A DNA stretch of 64,000 nt from Solea solea (Eukaryota; Chordata; Actinopteri; Pleuronectiformes; Soleidae): NCBI RefSeq assembly GCF_958295425.1, contig NC_081139.1, forward strand, positions 24,224,888 to 24,288,887, given 5' to 3'. How positions within the stretch are numbered: the stretch's first letter is position 1; each line of letters opens with the position of its first letter. The notes under the pieces are model-generated. The model was not told the origin of the DNA. It ran no database searches and worked only from the letters and a program-made list of their open reading frames with translations. Shown in pieces: positions 50,851 through 62,247 of this stretch. Position numbers and translations under genes: made by a program.

Positions 50851-52621
50851 GCTTATTCAAATCAGGAGTCTGTGTAAGTGCAGCACACACACATTTGCAT
50901 TGTTTACAAGGCACCTTTTCTTCAGCTGCTCTCCTTGGTCTGACACTGAACATCGCCGTAATATCGCGATGAAATCTAAAGTCACAAAGTCCGTAATATA
51001 AGGATCAGTGCATATATCTCACTGCAGTGGCGTAGGGTACAGAAAAGCGAGTGACAGAGAAATAGCTCTCTCCACACCATTAAGGATGCTGAATAGTGAA
51101 GTCCGCGTTCCATTCCAATTTTCTAAGCTTTGAAGAAGTCAGTGGTTGGATGTGAGCTGCCTCACGGAGCGTGTCCTCTGTTCCACTGAGCACACAGTAG
51201 CTTAGGGATCAGCCTCTGTCCCTGACAGGAATGTGTGCCACCGAGCGTTGGCCTGTCCACTGAACAGAGCTGCAAGCCTCAGATCAGTGGCATTGGCTGG
51301 CCCACGGGTTGTTCTTTATGGCTGTGTCGCTGAGTGGCTGGCTCTCCGCTGTGCACACGGCAGCCCTCCAGATGGATGCTGGGACAACGGAGGCCACGGG
51401 GCTGAAAATCCCATCAAGCAGCAGTTCCAGGCCCTTGCACTGAGAAGATGAAGCGCACCGGCACGCCAGGGGACACGGGCCAAACCCTTCTGCACCTCCA
51501 TCATTCCCCAACCCCAATCCCTTCATGCCCCTCTTTCCTTCCTCCCTTCATCCCTTTCCTTCCCCCTTTCTTCCCCCTCCCTTTAACAGGGGGAAGACTA
51601 CAAACCCAACCAGCCAGAATATGGAGTGTGGCCCTCAGGGTCCGTGGCCCTCGCTTGTTAAATAAAGGCGCTGACTGGCTGATTGATAGACCCTCAGCAG
51701 TCCCTGCACCTCACATGTTTCCCGGTTCACTGCCTCATATACGAAATCCTTTGTTGGCCAGGCCTGCCTTAGCGTTTGTTAAATGCAGTGTTTGATGGAT
51801 GGCACCAATTTTCCTCTAAAACCCAGATGAGCCACCTAAGCACCTTTAACGCCCCCCTCCCCTGATTTTTTTTCCCAGGTAAACCCCATGAGCACGAGGG
51901 GACAGGAGTGCTCTAAAATGGTATCAATCAAACAAGCCGGTGCACGGCTGTAGCAGCAACGCAATGTTTCAATTATGCATCTGTTCCTCGGAGCCTGACA
52001 TTTGGTTCAACAGCGTAGCCTCACTGAGGCCCAGAGGAAGAGCCCTGTGTGTTATTGTCACCTTAATTTGACTACTTATTTATTTTTTGCATAATCTGTT
52101 GCCATTTTGCTGAACTTTATAAAACTTGAAATATGTGTAACTAAATAACCCAAACCCTAAACGCTCATGACTATTTCAATTCAAATAACTTTATCAATCT
52201 GTCGTGTAAAAGCATCAGTACACATCATAAACCTCACATAACCTAACATATGGGATACAGTAATCCAGTCACATATCATTTTCACTAAGTATTCACTGTT
52301 CTTCATCTGTTACAGTGTTAAACAGAGTAATAAATGGTCCTAAAAAAGTAATTAGGATGTATATCAACCATTAATGTCAACCATTTGTTCAGTGTCAGAT
52401 AGTAAATATTACCCATTTAAATTTTCCGTCCAGTCACAACATTTCATCACAGCTGATTTAAAATTACTTTAACTATTAACAGATTACCATAACAATAATA
52501 ACTTCATTAACTGTGTAACCTTTTCAATAGCACATAAAATACTAATTAAAGAAATACTGGAGGTCAGTGTATGCATACATAAAAAAAAAAGATAAAACTG
52601 AACAATTATTTTAAAAGTCAT

Positions 52622-52624
<3 letters not shown>

Positions 52625-52677
<53 letters not shown>

Positions 52678-52680
52678 TAT
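52625..52680. repeat. (AT)n microsatellite
   Basis: About 23 uninterrupted AT units, then ACACATATATAT. Confidence 0.95.
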
Positions 52681-53276
52681 TGTTATAGAAACACATATTT
52701 ATGAGCACGTACTCACTGTCGTATTCTGTGACGCACAGTTTCAAAGTTACCAAACGTGAACAGTGACCATGTCTGTCCCTGTAATGCCAGAGGCATGCTC
52801 GGAAATCCACAAAGGCTGCAGAGGAGTGTCAGCCTGATGCAGTGCAGCCAGCAGACAGGTGAAAAAGATAAACAGATGTGAGACCAGTCTCTGGGGTGTT
52901 GGGTTCATTTGTTACCCAGCGAGGACAGACATATTCCTGTCAGACAAGCCGCGGCAGCACCAGATGTGAGGTCATTCTAGTTACGGAGTGAAAATCTTGG
53001 GTTAAGGACAAAGAGTCTCGCTTCACACAGGAGACGACCATGGGGTTTAATTTCCCCTGTGGTCATCTTCCCCAAAATGGTCATTTCATATTTAGTGGCA
53101 AAAGGCTGAAAATGTTGTTTTGGGTTTAGTTTTGTTTTGGGTTTTTTTCACTAAAGCAGAAGCTTAGTCATCGTTGTTTATCTCCTGCTGTGTGAGCAAA
53201 CAGGTCACTGCTGATGAATTCATTTATTTTAATGTTTATCTATAATTATCTCAGACTGCCGGTCATTCTGGATGAT

Positions 53277-53755
53277 ACCATCTATCTATCTATCTATCTA
53301 TCTATCTATATCTCCTCTCTTTCTCTCTCCATTTCTCTATATATCTATCTACTTCTCTCATCTCTCTTTATCTCTTTCTGTCTCTCTATATTTCCTTCTA
53401 TCTTTCTGTATCTCCTTCTCTCTATCTATCTATATCTCTTTCTATATCTCCTCTTTCTTTATCTCTTTCTATCGTTCAATATCTCCATCTCTCTCTATAT
53501 ATATATCTCCTCTCTTTCTTTATCTCTTTCTATCTTTCAATATCTCCATCTCTCTCTATATATATATATCTCCTCTCTTTCTTTATCTCTTTCTATCTTT
53601 CTATATCTCCTCTCTATCTTTCTATATATCTTTCTGTCTTTCTTTATATCTTTCTATATTTCCTCTCTATCTTTCTTTATCTCTTTCTATATCTCCTCTC
53701 TATCTTTCTATATCTCCTCTCTATCTTTCTATATCTCCTTCCCTATCTAGGATGT
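53277..53755. repeat. Polypyrimidine minisatellite
   Basis: It begins as (TATC)n at 53277-53310 and passes into a TCTTTCTATATCTCC-type array. A higher-order unit of about 61-63 bp (with TTCAATATCTCCATCTCTC) appears at about 53471 and 53532, with a variant at 53595. Two long overlapping open frames (178 and 171 codons) are artefacts of the stop-free repeat. Confidence 0.9.
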
Positions 53756-54429
53756 ATTGTTTTCCATCATTTTCTTTCCCTCTTTAATCCACAGTGTTTT
53801 TATGGGTGCTCTTCTCTCCGTCGTATATACTGAACGTGCCTTTCTGGGAAGGACAGAGAGCAGACAGACTCGTGGAAGGAGGATATGAGAAGGTACTTGA
53901 GACACGCTGGCTCCTAACCAGAACAACTGGTGTCTCTTTTTCTGCAGATGGACACACAGGTGGGCTCACAGGTGGGGAAGGAAGGGGGGGAGGAGGAGTG
54001 TCTCTGCCAGTTTTTATCCTGCTCGGCGCGCGTGTGTGTGTGTGTGCACATGTAACATCTGGAACGTGGTCCACTGACATGTCACTGGAGAGATTCATCA
54101 ATGAAGCTACACTGCACCCTCCTGGACGCCGGCAGAACAACACGGCCCAAACGCCTATAGATTTTAAATATCTCATTATGTATTGGTCAATATCTGTGAC
54201 CGTTTTAGTGTCAGCTGTTTGACAAATGCATGTGTGAGTCTTTTACTCTTGCATGTTTTAATAAAAACATGTCTCACAGTATCATTGTCATCTCAGTTCT
54301 TGCTGCTTTTACCAATGAGTAAATAGGAATTTTATTCTTTAAATAATAAAATAAATAACAGTACAGAGTTTTCTTTCACTCGCTGGAATATAATGAATTA
54401 CATATTATTTTGATATAAAACGTTTTAAC

Positions 54430-55100
54430 CCTCGTCCTAGAAATCGGCCCGAATAATTCCCCCCAACAGCTACGACATAAATTATTGGCCCAGTCTATGA
54501 AAAGATGTGCAGAACCAAACAATATGATTGCAGAAAGGCAAAGCAACAAATAATATTGATCCGAGCAACACAGAGACAGCTAATCAACGAATGTATGTCC
54601 ACCCCACACAGGCTGCAAGTCCAGATCAATTCTGAAGAAAGATGAGGTATTGGCCAATAAATTGAACTAGTTCTGAAGCATATGCCGTTATTTGGAAAGC
54701 GAATTAATTCCCCAAACATATAAAAGATGGACTGCAGCTGTGAGAAATGGTCCAGCGACGGTTGTATGAAATGAGAGAAGTCATGTTTAATTCTGCTGTG
54801 TTCTCACAAATATTGTTGCTATTGTCTTTCTTAATCTCTGTGCCTGGTCATACACGTTTTATATCAGTTGCTCTCTGGCCTCACATCATGAACCACCAGA
54901 TGATTTATTGATCCGTACACAGCCTCCAAATAACCTGCATCATCGTTTCATCAGCTTGTCATTATTGGCCCATGATGAGCCAGGCATCACAAAGTTAGAA
55001 AAGTCCTCCAAGGGCGCTTCTTTCAAAATGGCATTGATGGCCACATTAGTTTTCATGTATTGCAGACTCATATGAGGTTACAGGTTGCTATTGGCTACAC
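54430..55100. promoter_or_regulatory. Candidate conserved non-coding element
   Basis: Repeat-free, with TAAATTATTGGCCCAG, CAACAAATAATATTGATCC, GAATTAATTCCCC and GTCATTATTGGCCCATG. The paired TTATTGGCCCA words, 54482 and 54962, are noteworthy. Inference only. Confidence 0.3.
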
Positions 55101-55565
55101 TGATTGCACGGTCATCGCACTGACCTGAATTCATGTCCAGATTTTTGATTGGGTTTTATTTGTTTGCCAGTGCAAAAAAAATTAAATAGTTGGCCGCATA
55201 TTGATCAACTTTACATCAAAGTTTTGCCATTTCAAAATGCAGTTCACACGTTACACTGCTCATTCACGTTCCTCTCAAAGCACATGTTCCCATATCCCAT
55301 TTTCACATCATGAAAGTTTCGGGATAACATGATCCACTGACACCAGTTCACTACTGAGAGGCTTATATTCTCCATGTCTGAATTAATGTTCTGGACAAGA
55401 CTCTGTAGTCGGTTGGTGTAGTGGTTAGCACTCTTGCCTTTACAGCAAGGACCTATCTGCATGGAGTTTGCATGTTCTGCCCGTGTGTGCTTGGGTTTTC
55501 TCCGGCTTCCACCCACAATCCAAAAACATGCAATAATGGGATTAGGTAAATTGGACACTCTAAAT

Positions 55566-56445
55566 CAGGGGTGGGCACATGAGAAACAAAAAATATTGTT
55601 GAAGGCCAGGCCAAATTTTAATTAATTTTAATTTAATTGTATCCCTTTTATCTAAAAAAAAAAAAAAGCAGTAAATTGTATTGTTTTGGTGTAAATTGGG
55701 CAGCATACAAACACACAATAAACACAATTACTAACCAACACTATTGAAAATATCAAATTACTACACTATATAATGAATACTATTACACTATACTACTGTG
55801 GTGTAGTGCAGTGTCTAACAGCCCCGCGCCCCGCACAGAGCGCACCTGCACGCTTACACACACACACACACACACTAATGCTGCAATCACACCGGATGAG
55901 TTTACATACGTGTGACGGTGCTTCGCTGGTTAGATAATAAGATAATAAACATGGAGGGAGATAATGATAACTCCTGAACTTAAACCGAGACACTTGTAGA
56001 AGAAAAGTACCACGGACCTCGTTCTTAACGTTGTCTTCTTCTCCTTTGCGCGCTCTTCATCAGATAACTTCTTGTATTTCTCTTCGTGTTTGGTCACGTA
56101 GTAGCGATTCAGATTGTAATCTTATAATCTATGTAATTATAAACACAGCGACTTGTGGACCACAAACTAAGCACACGGCTTTACCGTTGACGTCTGTAAA
56201 TAAATATTTAGCAGTCCATGTCTTGGTGAAAATGAGCCTTTCGGAATTAACTTTTCTTTTTTTAACGTGAGCCGACATTTTTAGGGGGACGCAGATACGT
56301 GCGTCCATACGTCAGGCTTTTCAAAATAAAAGCAACACAGTTGTATTGCATGCGCAGCATAAACACTTGTTCATCTGTGTTTATGACTGACATACCGGAC
56401 AGGGATGCCGTATGTGGCCCGCGGGCCGTAAAATGCCCAGGTCTG
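55566..56445 (-). mobile_element. hAT-Charlie-like element nested in the SINE, decayed
   Basis: The 880-bp insert is bounded by CTCTAAAT on both sides (55558-55565 and 56446-56453), an exact 8-bp duplication. It starts CAGGGGTGGGCACATGAG and its complement starts CAGACCTGGGCATTTTACGG, the classic Charlie-type ends. The minus strand at about 56186-56041 encodes a broken BED zinc finger: KAVCLVCGPQVAVF, then a stop and frame change, then NLNRYYVTKHEEKYKKLSDE. The first His of the usual N-L-x-R-H-Y is Tyr. Only this N-terminal part of the transposase remains. Confidence 0.9.
55854..55875. repeat. (CA)n microsatellite inside the hAT element
   Basis: About 10 CA units after CGCTTA. Confidence 0.9.
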
Positions 56446-56614
56446 CTCTAAATTGACCGTGAGAGTGAATGGTGAATCATATGTGGCCCTGTGATGGACT
56501 GGCGAACCGTCCAGGGTGTGACCCCGTCTATCGCCTACGTCAGCTGGGATTGGCACAGCGACCCCTCTGGTGGAGGATAAAGCAGCAGAAAATGGATGGA
56601 TGGAGATTCTGTGG

Positions 56615-57279
56615 CCAAAATGTGCATGGCAGGGTTGATATAAATTAGTGAGAACTGTCACCCTTTGTTTTGCTATCTGAGAGGTGAGAAACTGGACATT
56701 TTTTTTCAAACTGGATGTTTTTGTTCTTACAGTATGTAATTGGTAATTGACTTCATGCACTGTCCCTTCCTAGTTCCTAGACAATGATGCAAAGATGTTC
56801 TACAGTCGGTGTCTGCAGAAGTAACCAAGAGTATTTAGCCCTTCACCTCACTGAAGATTTTTGATCGATATTGGAAATTTGAATTTCCAAATTTGCCTTA
56901 AATAGTTTCACCTTAACCACAACTGACTGGATGTAAAGCAGCGGGACACCTGGCTTCTAATTCTAGCTGATTATATATGATTCCAGTTCATTTACAGGAT
57001 TTTATTTCTACACGTTGATTCCCTGTAGTACAAAATGAAACATGTATCACATACTCTGCACTACAACATCTAATAGTATTAACTAAACAGTGGAAATATT
57101 GGTATCTTATGGGTGAAAGATTTAAAGTAATGTACCTGTGAGCATAAGATTTCTTTAAATTCTTATATGAATGCAAATTGTAATGTTTGGAACACAGTCT
57201 GTGTTTATTTTTTGTATATTTGAGTTTTGGAAAATGACATCAAACTGTAAACAAACAACAAGCAGGACAAAATACAACA
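56615..57279. other. Non-coding; nothing recognised
   Basis: No repeat family or exon could be supported between the SINE and the likely myorg 3'UTR. Confidence 0.5.
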
Positions 57280-59605
57280 CTAAAGTCAAACTTGAATGAT
57301 TTTAATACATTCATGGGACATCCAAAAAACACTCTTTAAATATTAATGCTGCCCTTCTGTCACAGAACCTAAAGCAGGCAGGACACACTGGGTCAAAACA
57401 GCCACCAGCAAAAAATATTCAGTCCGAACCAGGCTCTCAGTCTTGTTGTTAAGTCACAGACAGATATAGCTACAGAGAGTGGCTTGACCAGATGCTGAGT
57501 GAGAACTGCTATAAATAGTTGGTGTTGTTATGATGACACTACGTCAAATAGCACAAACAAAATGGCATGGTTGCCCCATGTCCAAGCACTGAGGGAGCAT
57601 GACTCTACATAAAGGTTGAAAGGCAGGGAGCATTAGAACAATACAAATATCTCAAAAACGTGAAAATTGCACCATATGAGGGAATGAGGACATTTCCTTT
57701 TGCTTATTTAAAAAAAACCAAACACACATTTTTTAGCTTAAAAACTCATCAGAATGAATCTCAACAAACGTGACAATTAGACATTATATACAGCACAATA
57801 CTTTCCATTTAATTCTGGGATTAATAATCACAGTTTCAAATATCATTTAATGAGAGGATCATCAGTTTTGTATCTTCATGTAGCCATCTTCAAAAAAGAA
57901 AAGTTTAGGCAGTACAGCTCTGTGGTTTACTGTTGATTTCCATATGGGGACCCACTTTTTAAAGCTAATTATCATGATCCAAATGCCAATATTAATCATG
58001 ACAAAAACGATCATTTCCAAGAGATGTTTAGTAAATGAACTGAAACATCTTTTTATGCAGGTTATTTAAAACGGTTAGGAAAAATTCTGCCAATTCTTTG
58101 GGGGGGGCCCCTAAAAAAGGTCTCAAATGGTCTCCTCCCACGACTCATCTGGCCGTCCAAACCGAGTCTCTGGGAATCACTGAACTAACCAATATACTAA
58201 TAACTAAGAGAATATTACACAAAAAGTACAACATTTTACAATGCAATAATAAATGTTTAAGCAAACACAAATCACAGGTTAAGGCAGTCATTTTTAAACA
58301 CATGACATTAAAGACCTCACTGCAATTACAAAATATTCACATTTTTAAAAACACGCTGAACCTTACAATTTGATAACACAATGTTGCTTAAATTCATTAC
58401 AAAGTTGGACGCCAAGTCTAAAGAAACCAAACCATTTACAAGTCGTTGGGTTTCATGACAAAAACACTTGCTTGTTATCTTAAGTCATAGTATTACTATT
58501 AGTATTAGCATTACTAATCTGCATGCAGTGTAAACAAAGCATATTGAAGACGGTTGGCAGACACTTCAAACACACAACAGCCTGAGAAATCTGTTACCTG
58601 AGGAAGAGCATAAAATGTTTAGTGCCTAATAAACTGCTATGTCTTCTTCTGGGCAAGGAGAAGTTACATGACACTGTCTTGCACATGCAATTTGTAATGA
58701 TTAACGTTCGAGCATTCATCTCCACAAGTGAAGCATGAGCGCTAACTTTGTGAGCGGTATCGTATCGTGCTACGAGAGTGGAAAAACCACTGGTTAAATG
58801 TTTAGTCAAACTGCCTTATTGCAATAATGGCTTCTCCTATGTCAAATGTTCTGTTTGGCTTACATTTCCTAAAAAGTCTCCATCTGTCTGTCTGTAAATG
58901 TGGTGCTAAAGACACAAGCAAGTGCAGAACAGACTGAAGTTTAAAATGGAGAACCTCTATTTTGATTTTCTCCCGTGCTTAAAAAATATATAAAATAAAA
59001 TAAATAAAAAATAAACAGTTTTAGGGTCAATCACAGCAATTGCAACTTCCTCAAGTCACAGTTGCAGTTTTCACAAATATTTCCTATACATGGCTCATAA
59101 AGCCTTAAAATGAGACTTTTGAAAGATCATTTACACATTCGCCTTTAAATTTGACCTGACGTACAATGTGGTTTATCACTTTTACTTTTTTTTATTTATT
59201 TTGACATGGCCACTAGCTTATTGTGGCTGAAGAGATATTGAATGTATATCATTGAGCCTGTACATTAAAAAAAAATCATATAATCTCAGTTTATCTTTCT
59301 ATTAAACAAAATGGACGTAAAAGAAAAAAGATATAAAAGAAAAACATATTGCATTCATTCAGTTTTGAGGGAAAGATAAAAAAAATTAAGCTAAGGAGGG
59401 CTTGCATAATTTGAGTGTGCGCATTAAAATTTTCATGTGATGTTAAACATTTAATTTATTCTAAAAAGTCTTTATATTTCCTCATGAAAGCATGAAACAT
59501 AAAAAACAACTAGTGGCTCAAACATAAAAGCTAAATTCAACAAGCTTGTTTCACAAGCAAATGGGAGCATGGACAAATCATTCCGTTTTACATTCCCTCA
59601 TTTTC
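57280..59605 (-). other. myorg: Candidate myorg 3'UTR
   Basis: About 2.3 kb downstream of the stop codon has no recognised transposon and no ORF of note, unlike the TE-rich DNA further left. On the minus strand, possible poly(A) signals are AATAAA at 59460-59455, overlapping AATAAA at about 59200-59191, and ATTAAA at 57306-57301. Which is used cannot be told from sequence. The far-left boundary is a guess based on the last signal. Confidence 0.3.
59455..59460 (-). promoter_or_regulatory. First poly(A) signal after the myorg stop
   Basis: A canonical AATAAA hexamer on the minus strand lies about 150 nt beyond the stop codon. It would give a short 3'UTR form. No evidence of use can be seen here. 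Confidence 0.3.
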
Positions 59606-62151
59606 CTACACCCAAACAAAGTAAGCAATTTCGTCCAGGTCCACAGGATAATCTGTGAGGTGCAGTGGCTCCTTGATATCAAATCTTTCCCCCTTGTAAC
59701 TTTTCCAACGGCCAGCTGGAAGATAAATGTCCCGCTCTTGCTTTCCAGGCTCTAAAACCGGAGCAACCATGAGGTCATCTCCAATCAGGAACTGGGAGTC
59801 GATTTTATAGGCCGTCTCATCACCTGTGGCAATCCACCACAGTGGCCGTATGATTGGGTCTCCGGTGTCCAGCACCTCGCCGGCCAGCTCCAGGACCCGC
59901 GGTGCCACAATGCTCTCATGGAGAGCTGCGTATTTCAGGGCAATTTCAACCACCTCGTTGTCATATTCCCACGGTGGAACAGAAAACTGCATGGAGGGCA
60001 TGAAGGCTGACAGCTCCAGCCAACGGATATAGAGTTCACGATTGGGTAATGCACGATCACCATCTGTGCGGTTCAGATAGGCATTCCCTCCGATCATGTC
60101 TGGGAGGATGAACTGGTAGCCAAGAATGCTAATGGTGAGCACAGTGGGGATAAGAGATTTGAGGCCCAACTCATAGCCCCACACCGAGTCTCTATCAATT
60201 GGTCTGAAGAAGCAGGATATGTTCTGGGACTGGTAGCCACTTCGCAACTCCGCTCTGTCATTGTAGGGAATCGCCATTTCCGTGTACCGCCTCGTGAAGA
60301 AACTTGGATCGCGAATGGGAGTTCTTGTGCTGAATTTCCACGGTAAGTAGTTTGTCTCCCCTGCATCGAATTTAAAAGATGCCACCCCATACCTTGAGCG
60401 TAGTGAACGTAGCTGCGAGGAAAACCAATCGCGTGCCTCTGGATTTGTAAAATCCAAAATGCCGCCAATGCCGTTCCACCAGCGCACCATTGCCGGTAGC
60501 CGTCCTGTAGGCTCCCTGACAAACAGACCCCTCTCTACACAAGTGTGGAAGTTTTCCGAATCATAGTTAACAAAAGGGTGAATCCAGAGTGAAACCAGAA
60601 ACCCATCTGATTTCAGTTTTTGAAACATGGCTGACGCATTGGGGAACTTTTTGGTGTCAAACTCAAATTCGCCATAGCGACTGGTGTAGCGGTCGTCTAG
60701 TTCCAGGTGGCTGCAGTTGAAGTTATACTTGCGAATGTTGTCAGCATACGCCAAGAGTTTCTCTTGATCAATCTTAGTCTTATGTAACGCCCAGGTCGAC
60801 CAAATTGGATGGCGAAACATGGCTTTTGCCGGCACTTTGTTTGGTTTGTTAAAGTATCTACGAACCATGTACTTGTGTATGGATGTCACGTCTAAGGCCA
60901 CACAGACTCTGTAGCTTAGTTCGGCACATGGAGCTTCCCCTGGGTTTGGTTTGAAGGGACTGTCATTGTATCTGGCCTGGAAATACATGGTCTTCTCTGT
61001 GTCATTCCAGCCCAGGTGGAAGGGCACTGAATTATTGATCTTGATCGCTGTAGCATTAGACGAAAGCCAATAACTCTCCAATATTCCACCAAATTCATTA
61101 CGGTTTGAGTAGATATCACCAGTGACAAAGGGTTTGGGAGCTTGTTGGCCAGAAATAGAAATAGGCCAGTGCTGAATAGCTGACACTGCACCACCATACC
61201 AATGTGCAAACTTGTACGTCATGGCATGTTCAACAGGAATGTCAGGAACCAGTTCCTCCCAGCGCACACGGTAGCATTGCACTGTGTCCTTAGGCCGCAC
61301 TGTCTCGATGAAGAAGTTAAGTTTGCGATCAGTGGTTCGTCCACAGCTAAGAAACTCCCCCACCTTGGAGCAAGAATCCAAATCCAGAGTCCCTGACCTG
61401 CCAAGGTTTAAATAAGTGTTACATTCACATGTAATATGTATGTATGTATGTGAGTAAAAAAAATGTCTATACATTTTATTCATACATTAAAAAATGTACC
61501 ATCGACATGCACAGTATACATATCGCAGAAGATATACACACACAAAAAATGCTTACACTGTAATCCTCCTGCTGGTAGGTACTTAGTTGGATTTAAATGT
61601 TCTAACTTATTTCAATAACAGTAGAAGTAGTAGTACAGAATGTTTTTTAGAGTAGTAGAGTGTGAAAATATTCATATTTTTTATCAATAAAATCATGTTA
61701 GGATGGAAATAATGTGTCCAGTGTCTGCGTAGGTTACTGACTGTCTGGGTCTATGTTTTGCTATTGCAATATTTAGCAAAGTTATCACATATCACATTTC
61801 ATGGTATCGTACATGGTACCCACAATTTTAAACAATTTCCTGATATATTTGAATTATGTACATTATGACACTGCTTCAATACACCAACCTGAAATCCATT
61901 CTGAAAACAATGGCGCCTCCCTGGTTGCGGATAATGTAGCCATCTTTATTCAAATCCAGCAGCTGAGTCTTGAGCAGCTCAGCTTTGCGCAGAGAAGCTA
62001 TGTAATAACACCACGCTGTCACTGCTGCAATTACCAGCACCAGGCCGATTACGCCAGCTCCGACTAAGGGTCGAGTGTCCTTACTGAGTTTCTGCTTGGG
62101 GATAACATCTGTAATTGTGCCCCCAGCTCCTCCTGGTACCACTTGGTACAT
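59606..62151 (-). CDS. myorg: MYORG ortholog, GH31-family ER-membrane glycosidase (two coding exons)
   Basis: The CDS joins exon 62151-61889 (87 codons plus 2 nt) to exon 61397-59606 (stop TAG), giving 684 residues; the human protein is about 714 and has a longer N-terminus. Residues 1-28 are a short cytosolic tail and about 29-50 a membrane anchor ending in AWCYY, so this is a type II protein. The rest is lumenal: an N-terminal beta region (about 85-280), a GH31 barrel (about 281-600) and a C-terminal beta region ending in [12 protein letters not shown]. The nucleophile motif KFDAGE places Asp432, and IDRDS places Asp489 as acid/base; these match human D463 and D520. [21 protein letters not shown] and [12 protein letters not shown] match the family closely. 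Seven Asn-X-Ser/Thr sites lie in the lumenal part. Human MYORG is reported to be an ER alpha-galactosidase, expressed in astrocytes, and recessive loss causes primary familial brain calcification. No frameshift or missing catalytic residue is seen. The start is the first in-frame ATG after an in-frame TGA (62166-62164); a G sits at -3. Confidence 0.96.
61398..61888 (-). other. myorg: myorg coding-sequence intron (491 bp, phase 2)
   Basis: The donor reads TTCAG|GTTGGT on the minus strand and the acceptor CCTTGGCAG|GTCAGGG. Splicing joins AG to G, making Arg88, and continues ...[13 protein letters not shown], which matches the human ...AFRSGALDLDSC with no gap. The unspliced reading instead adds three residues and a stop after DFR. 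The donor has T at +3 and the acceptor has a weak pyrimidine tract, so the sites are usable but not strong. A short TATG run lies near 61437-61450. No other gene is seen inside. Confidence 0.9.
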
Positions 62152-62194
62152 GACTTGAGATGTTCAGTTGGCAAATCCGAGAGCTAATTTTCAT
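62081..62194 (-). CDS. Upstream ORF overlapping the myorg start (37 codons)
   Basis: An ATG 43 nt before the myorg ATG opens a different frame ([10 protein letters not shown]...), runs across the main start and ends at TAA 62083-62081, about 70 nt inside the myorg CDS. Its -3 base is T, so initiation is probably leaky. From general knowledge, uORFs that overlap a main start tend to lower translation, because a terminating ribosome cannot easily reinitiate upstream. The peptide resembles nothing I recognise, so any role is more likely in the act of translation than in the product. Confidence 0.45.
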   Translation of the reverse strand: MKISSRICQLNISSHVPSGTRRSWGHNYRCYPQAETQ

Positions 62195-62247
62195 GTAAAT
62201 GTTTTCCAGGGAGCCTCGTCGGTTGCACTCTGGCCCCGCTGTTATGT
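62152..62247 (-). other. myorg: myorg 5'UTR part of the first coding exon, with upstream splice acceptor
   Basis: On the minus strand a strong acceptor, a TCTCTCTCTTACAG tract, ends at 62248. It is followed by 96 nt of leader before the ATG at 62151. This implies a further non-coding first exon and promoter upstream, to the right of 62250 and possibly beyond the window. I could not place that exon. The leader contains an out-of-frame ATG (see the uORF entry) and an in-frame stop that fixes the main start. Confidence 0.65.

Larger units (their letters stand above)
49728..55398. other. Non-coding stretch
   Basis: It includes a possible regulatory block (50100-50850), GC-richer DNA at 51180-51900, an AT dinucleotide array (52625-52680), a polypyrimidine minisatellite (53277-53755), a GT run near 54028-54050 and another possible regulatory block (54430-55100). 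ORFs of up to 194 codons here show no domain and are not called. Confidence 0.5.
55409..56604 (+). repeat. tRNA-derived SINE-like element (family B) split by a hAT insertion
   Basis: The left half, 55409-55565, begins TCGGTTGGTGTAGTGGTTAG (tRNA-like), with GGAGTTTGCATGTTCTGCCC and GGGTTTTCTCCGG. The right half, 56446-56604, continues TGACCGTGAGAGTGAATGG, GTGATGGACTGGCG and GTCAGCTGGGATTGG and ends in ATGGATGGATGG. GACTCTGTAG before and GATTCTGTGG after (8 of 10 match) look like its own decayed target duplication. Relatives lie at 49057 and 24850. Confidence 0.8.

Noticed and set aside
53214..53787. Two overlapping ORFs of 178 and 171 codons
   Set aside because: Both are translations of the stop-poor polypyrimidine array (Ser/Leu/Ile/Tyr repeats).
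53784..54222. 130- and 142-codon ORFs on opposite strands
   Set aside because: They overlap each other, cross a GT run and show no domain or splice structure.
55409..55480. tRNA gene reading of GGTGTAGTGGTTAGCACTC
   Set aside because: It lacks a complete cloverleaf and is the head of a dispersed SINE-like repeat.
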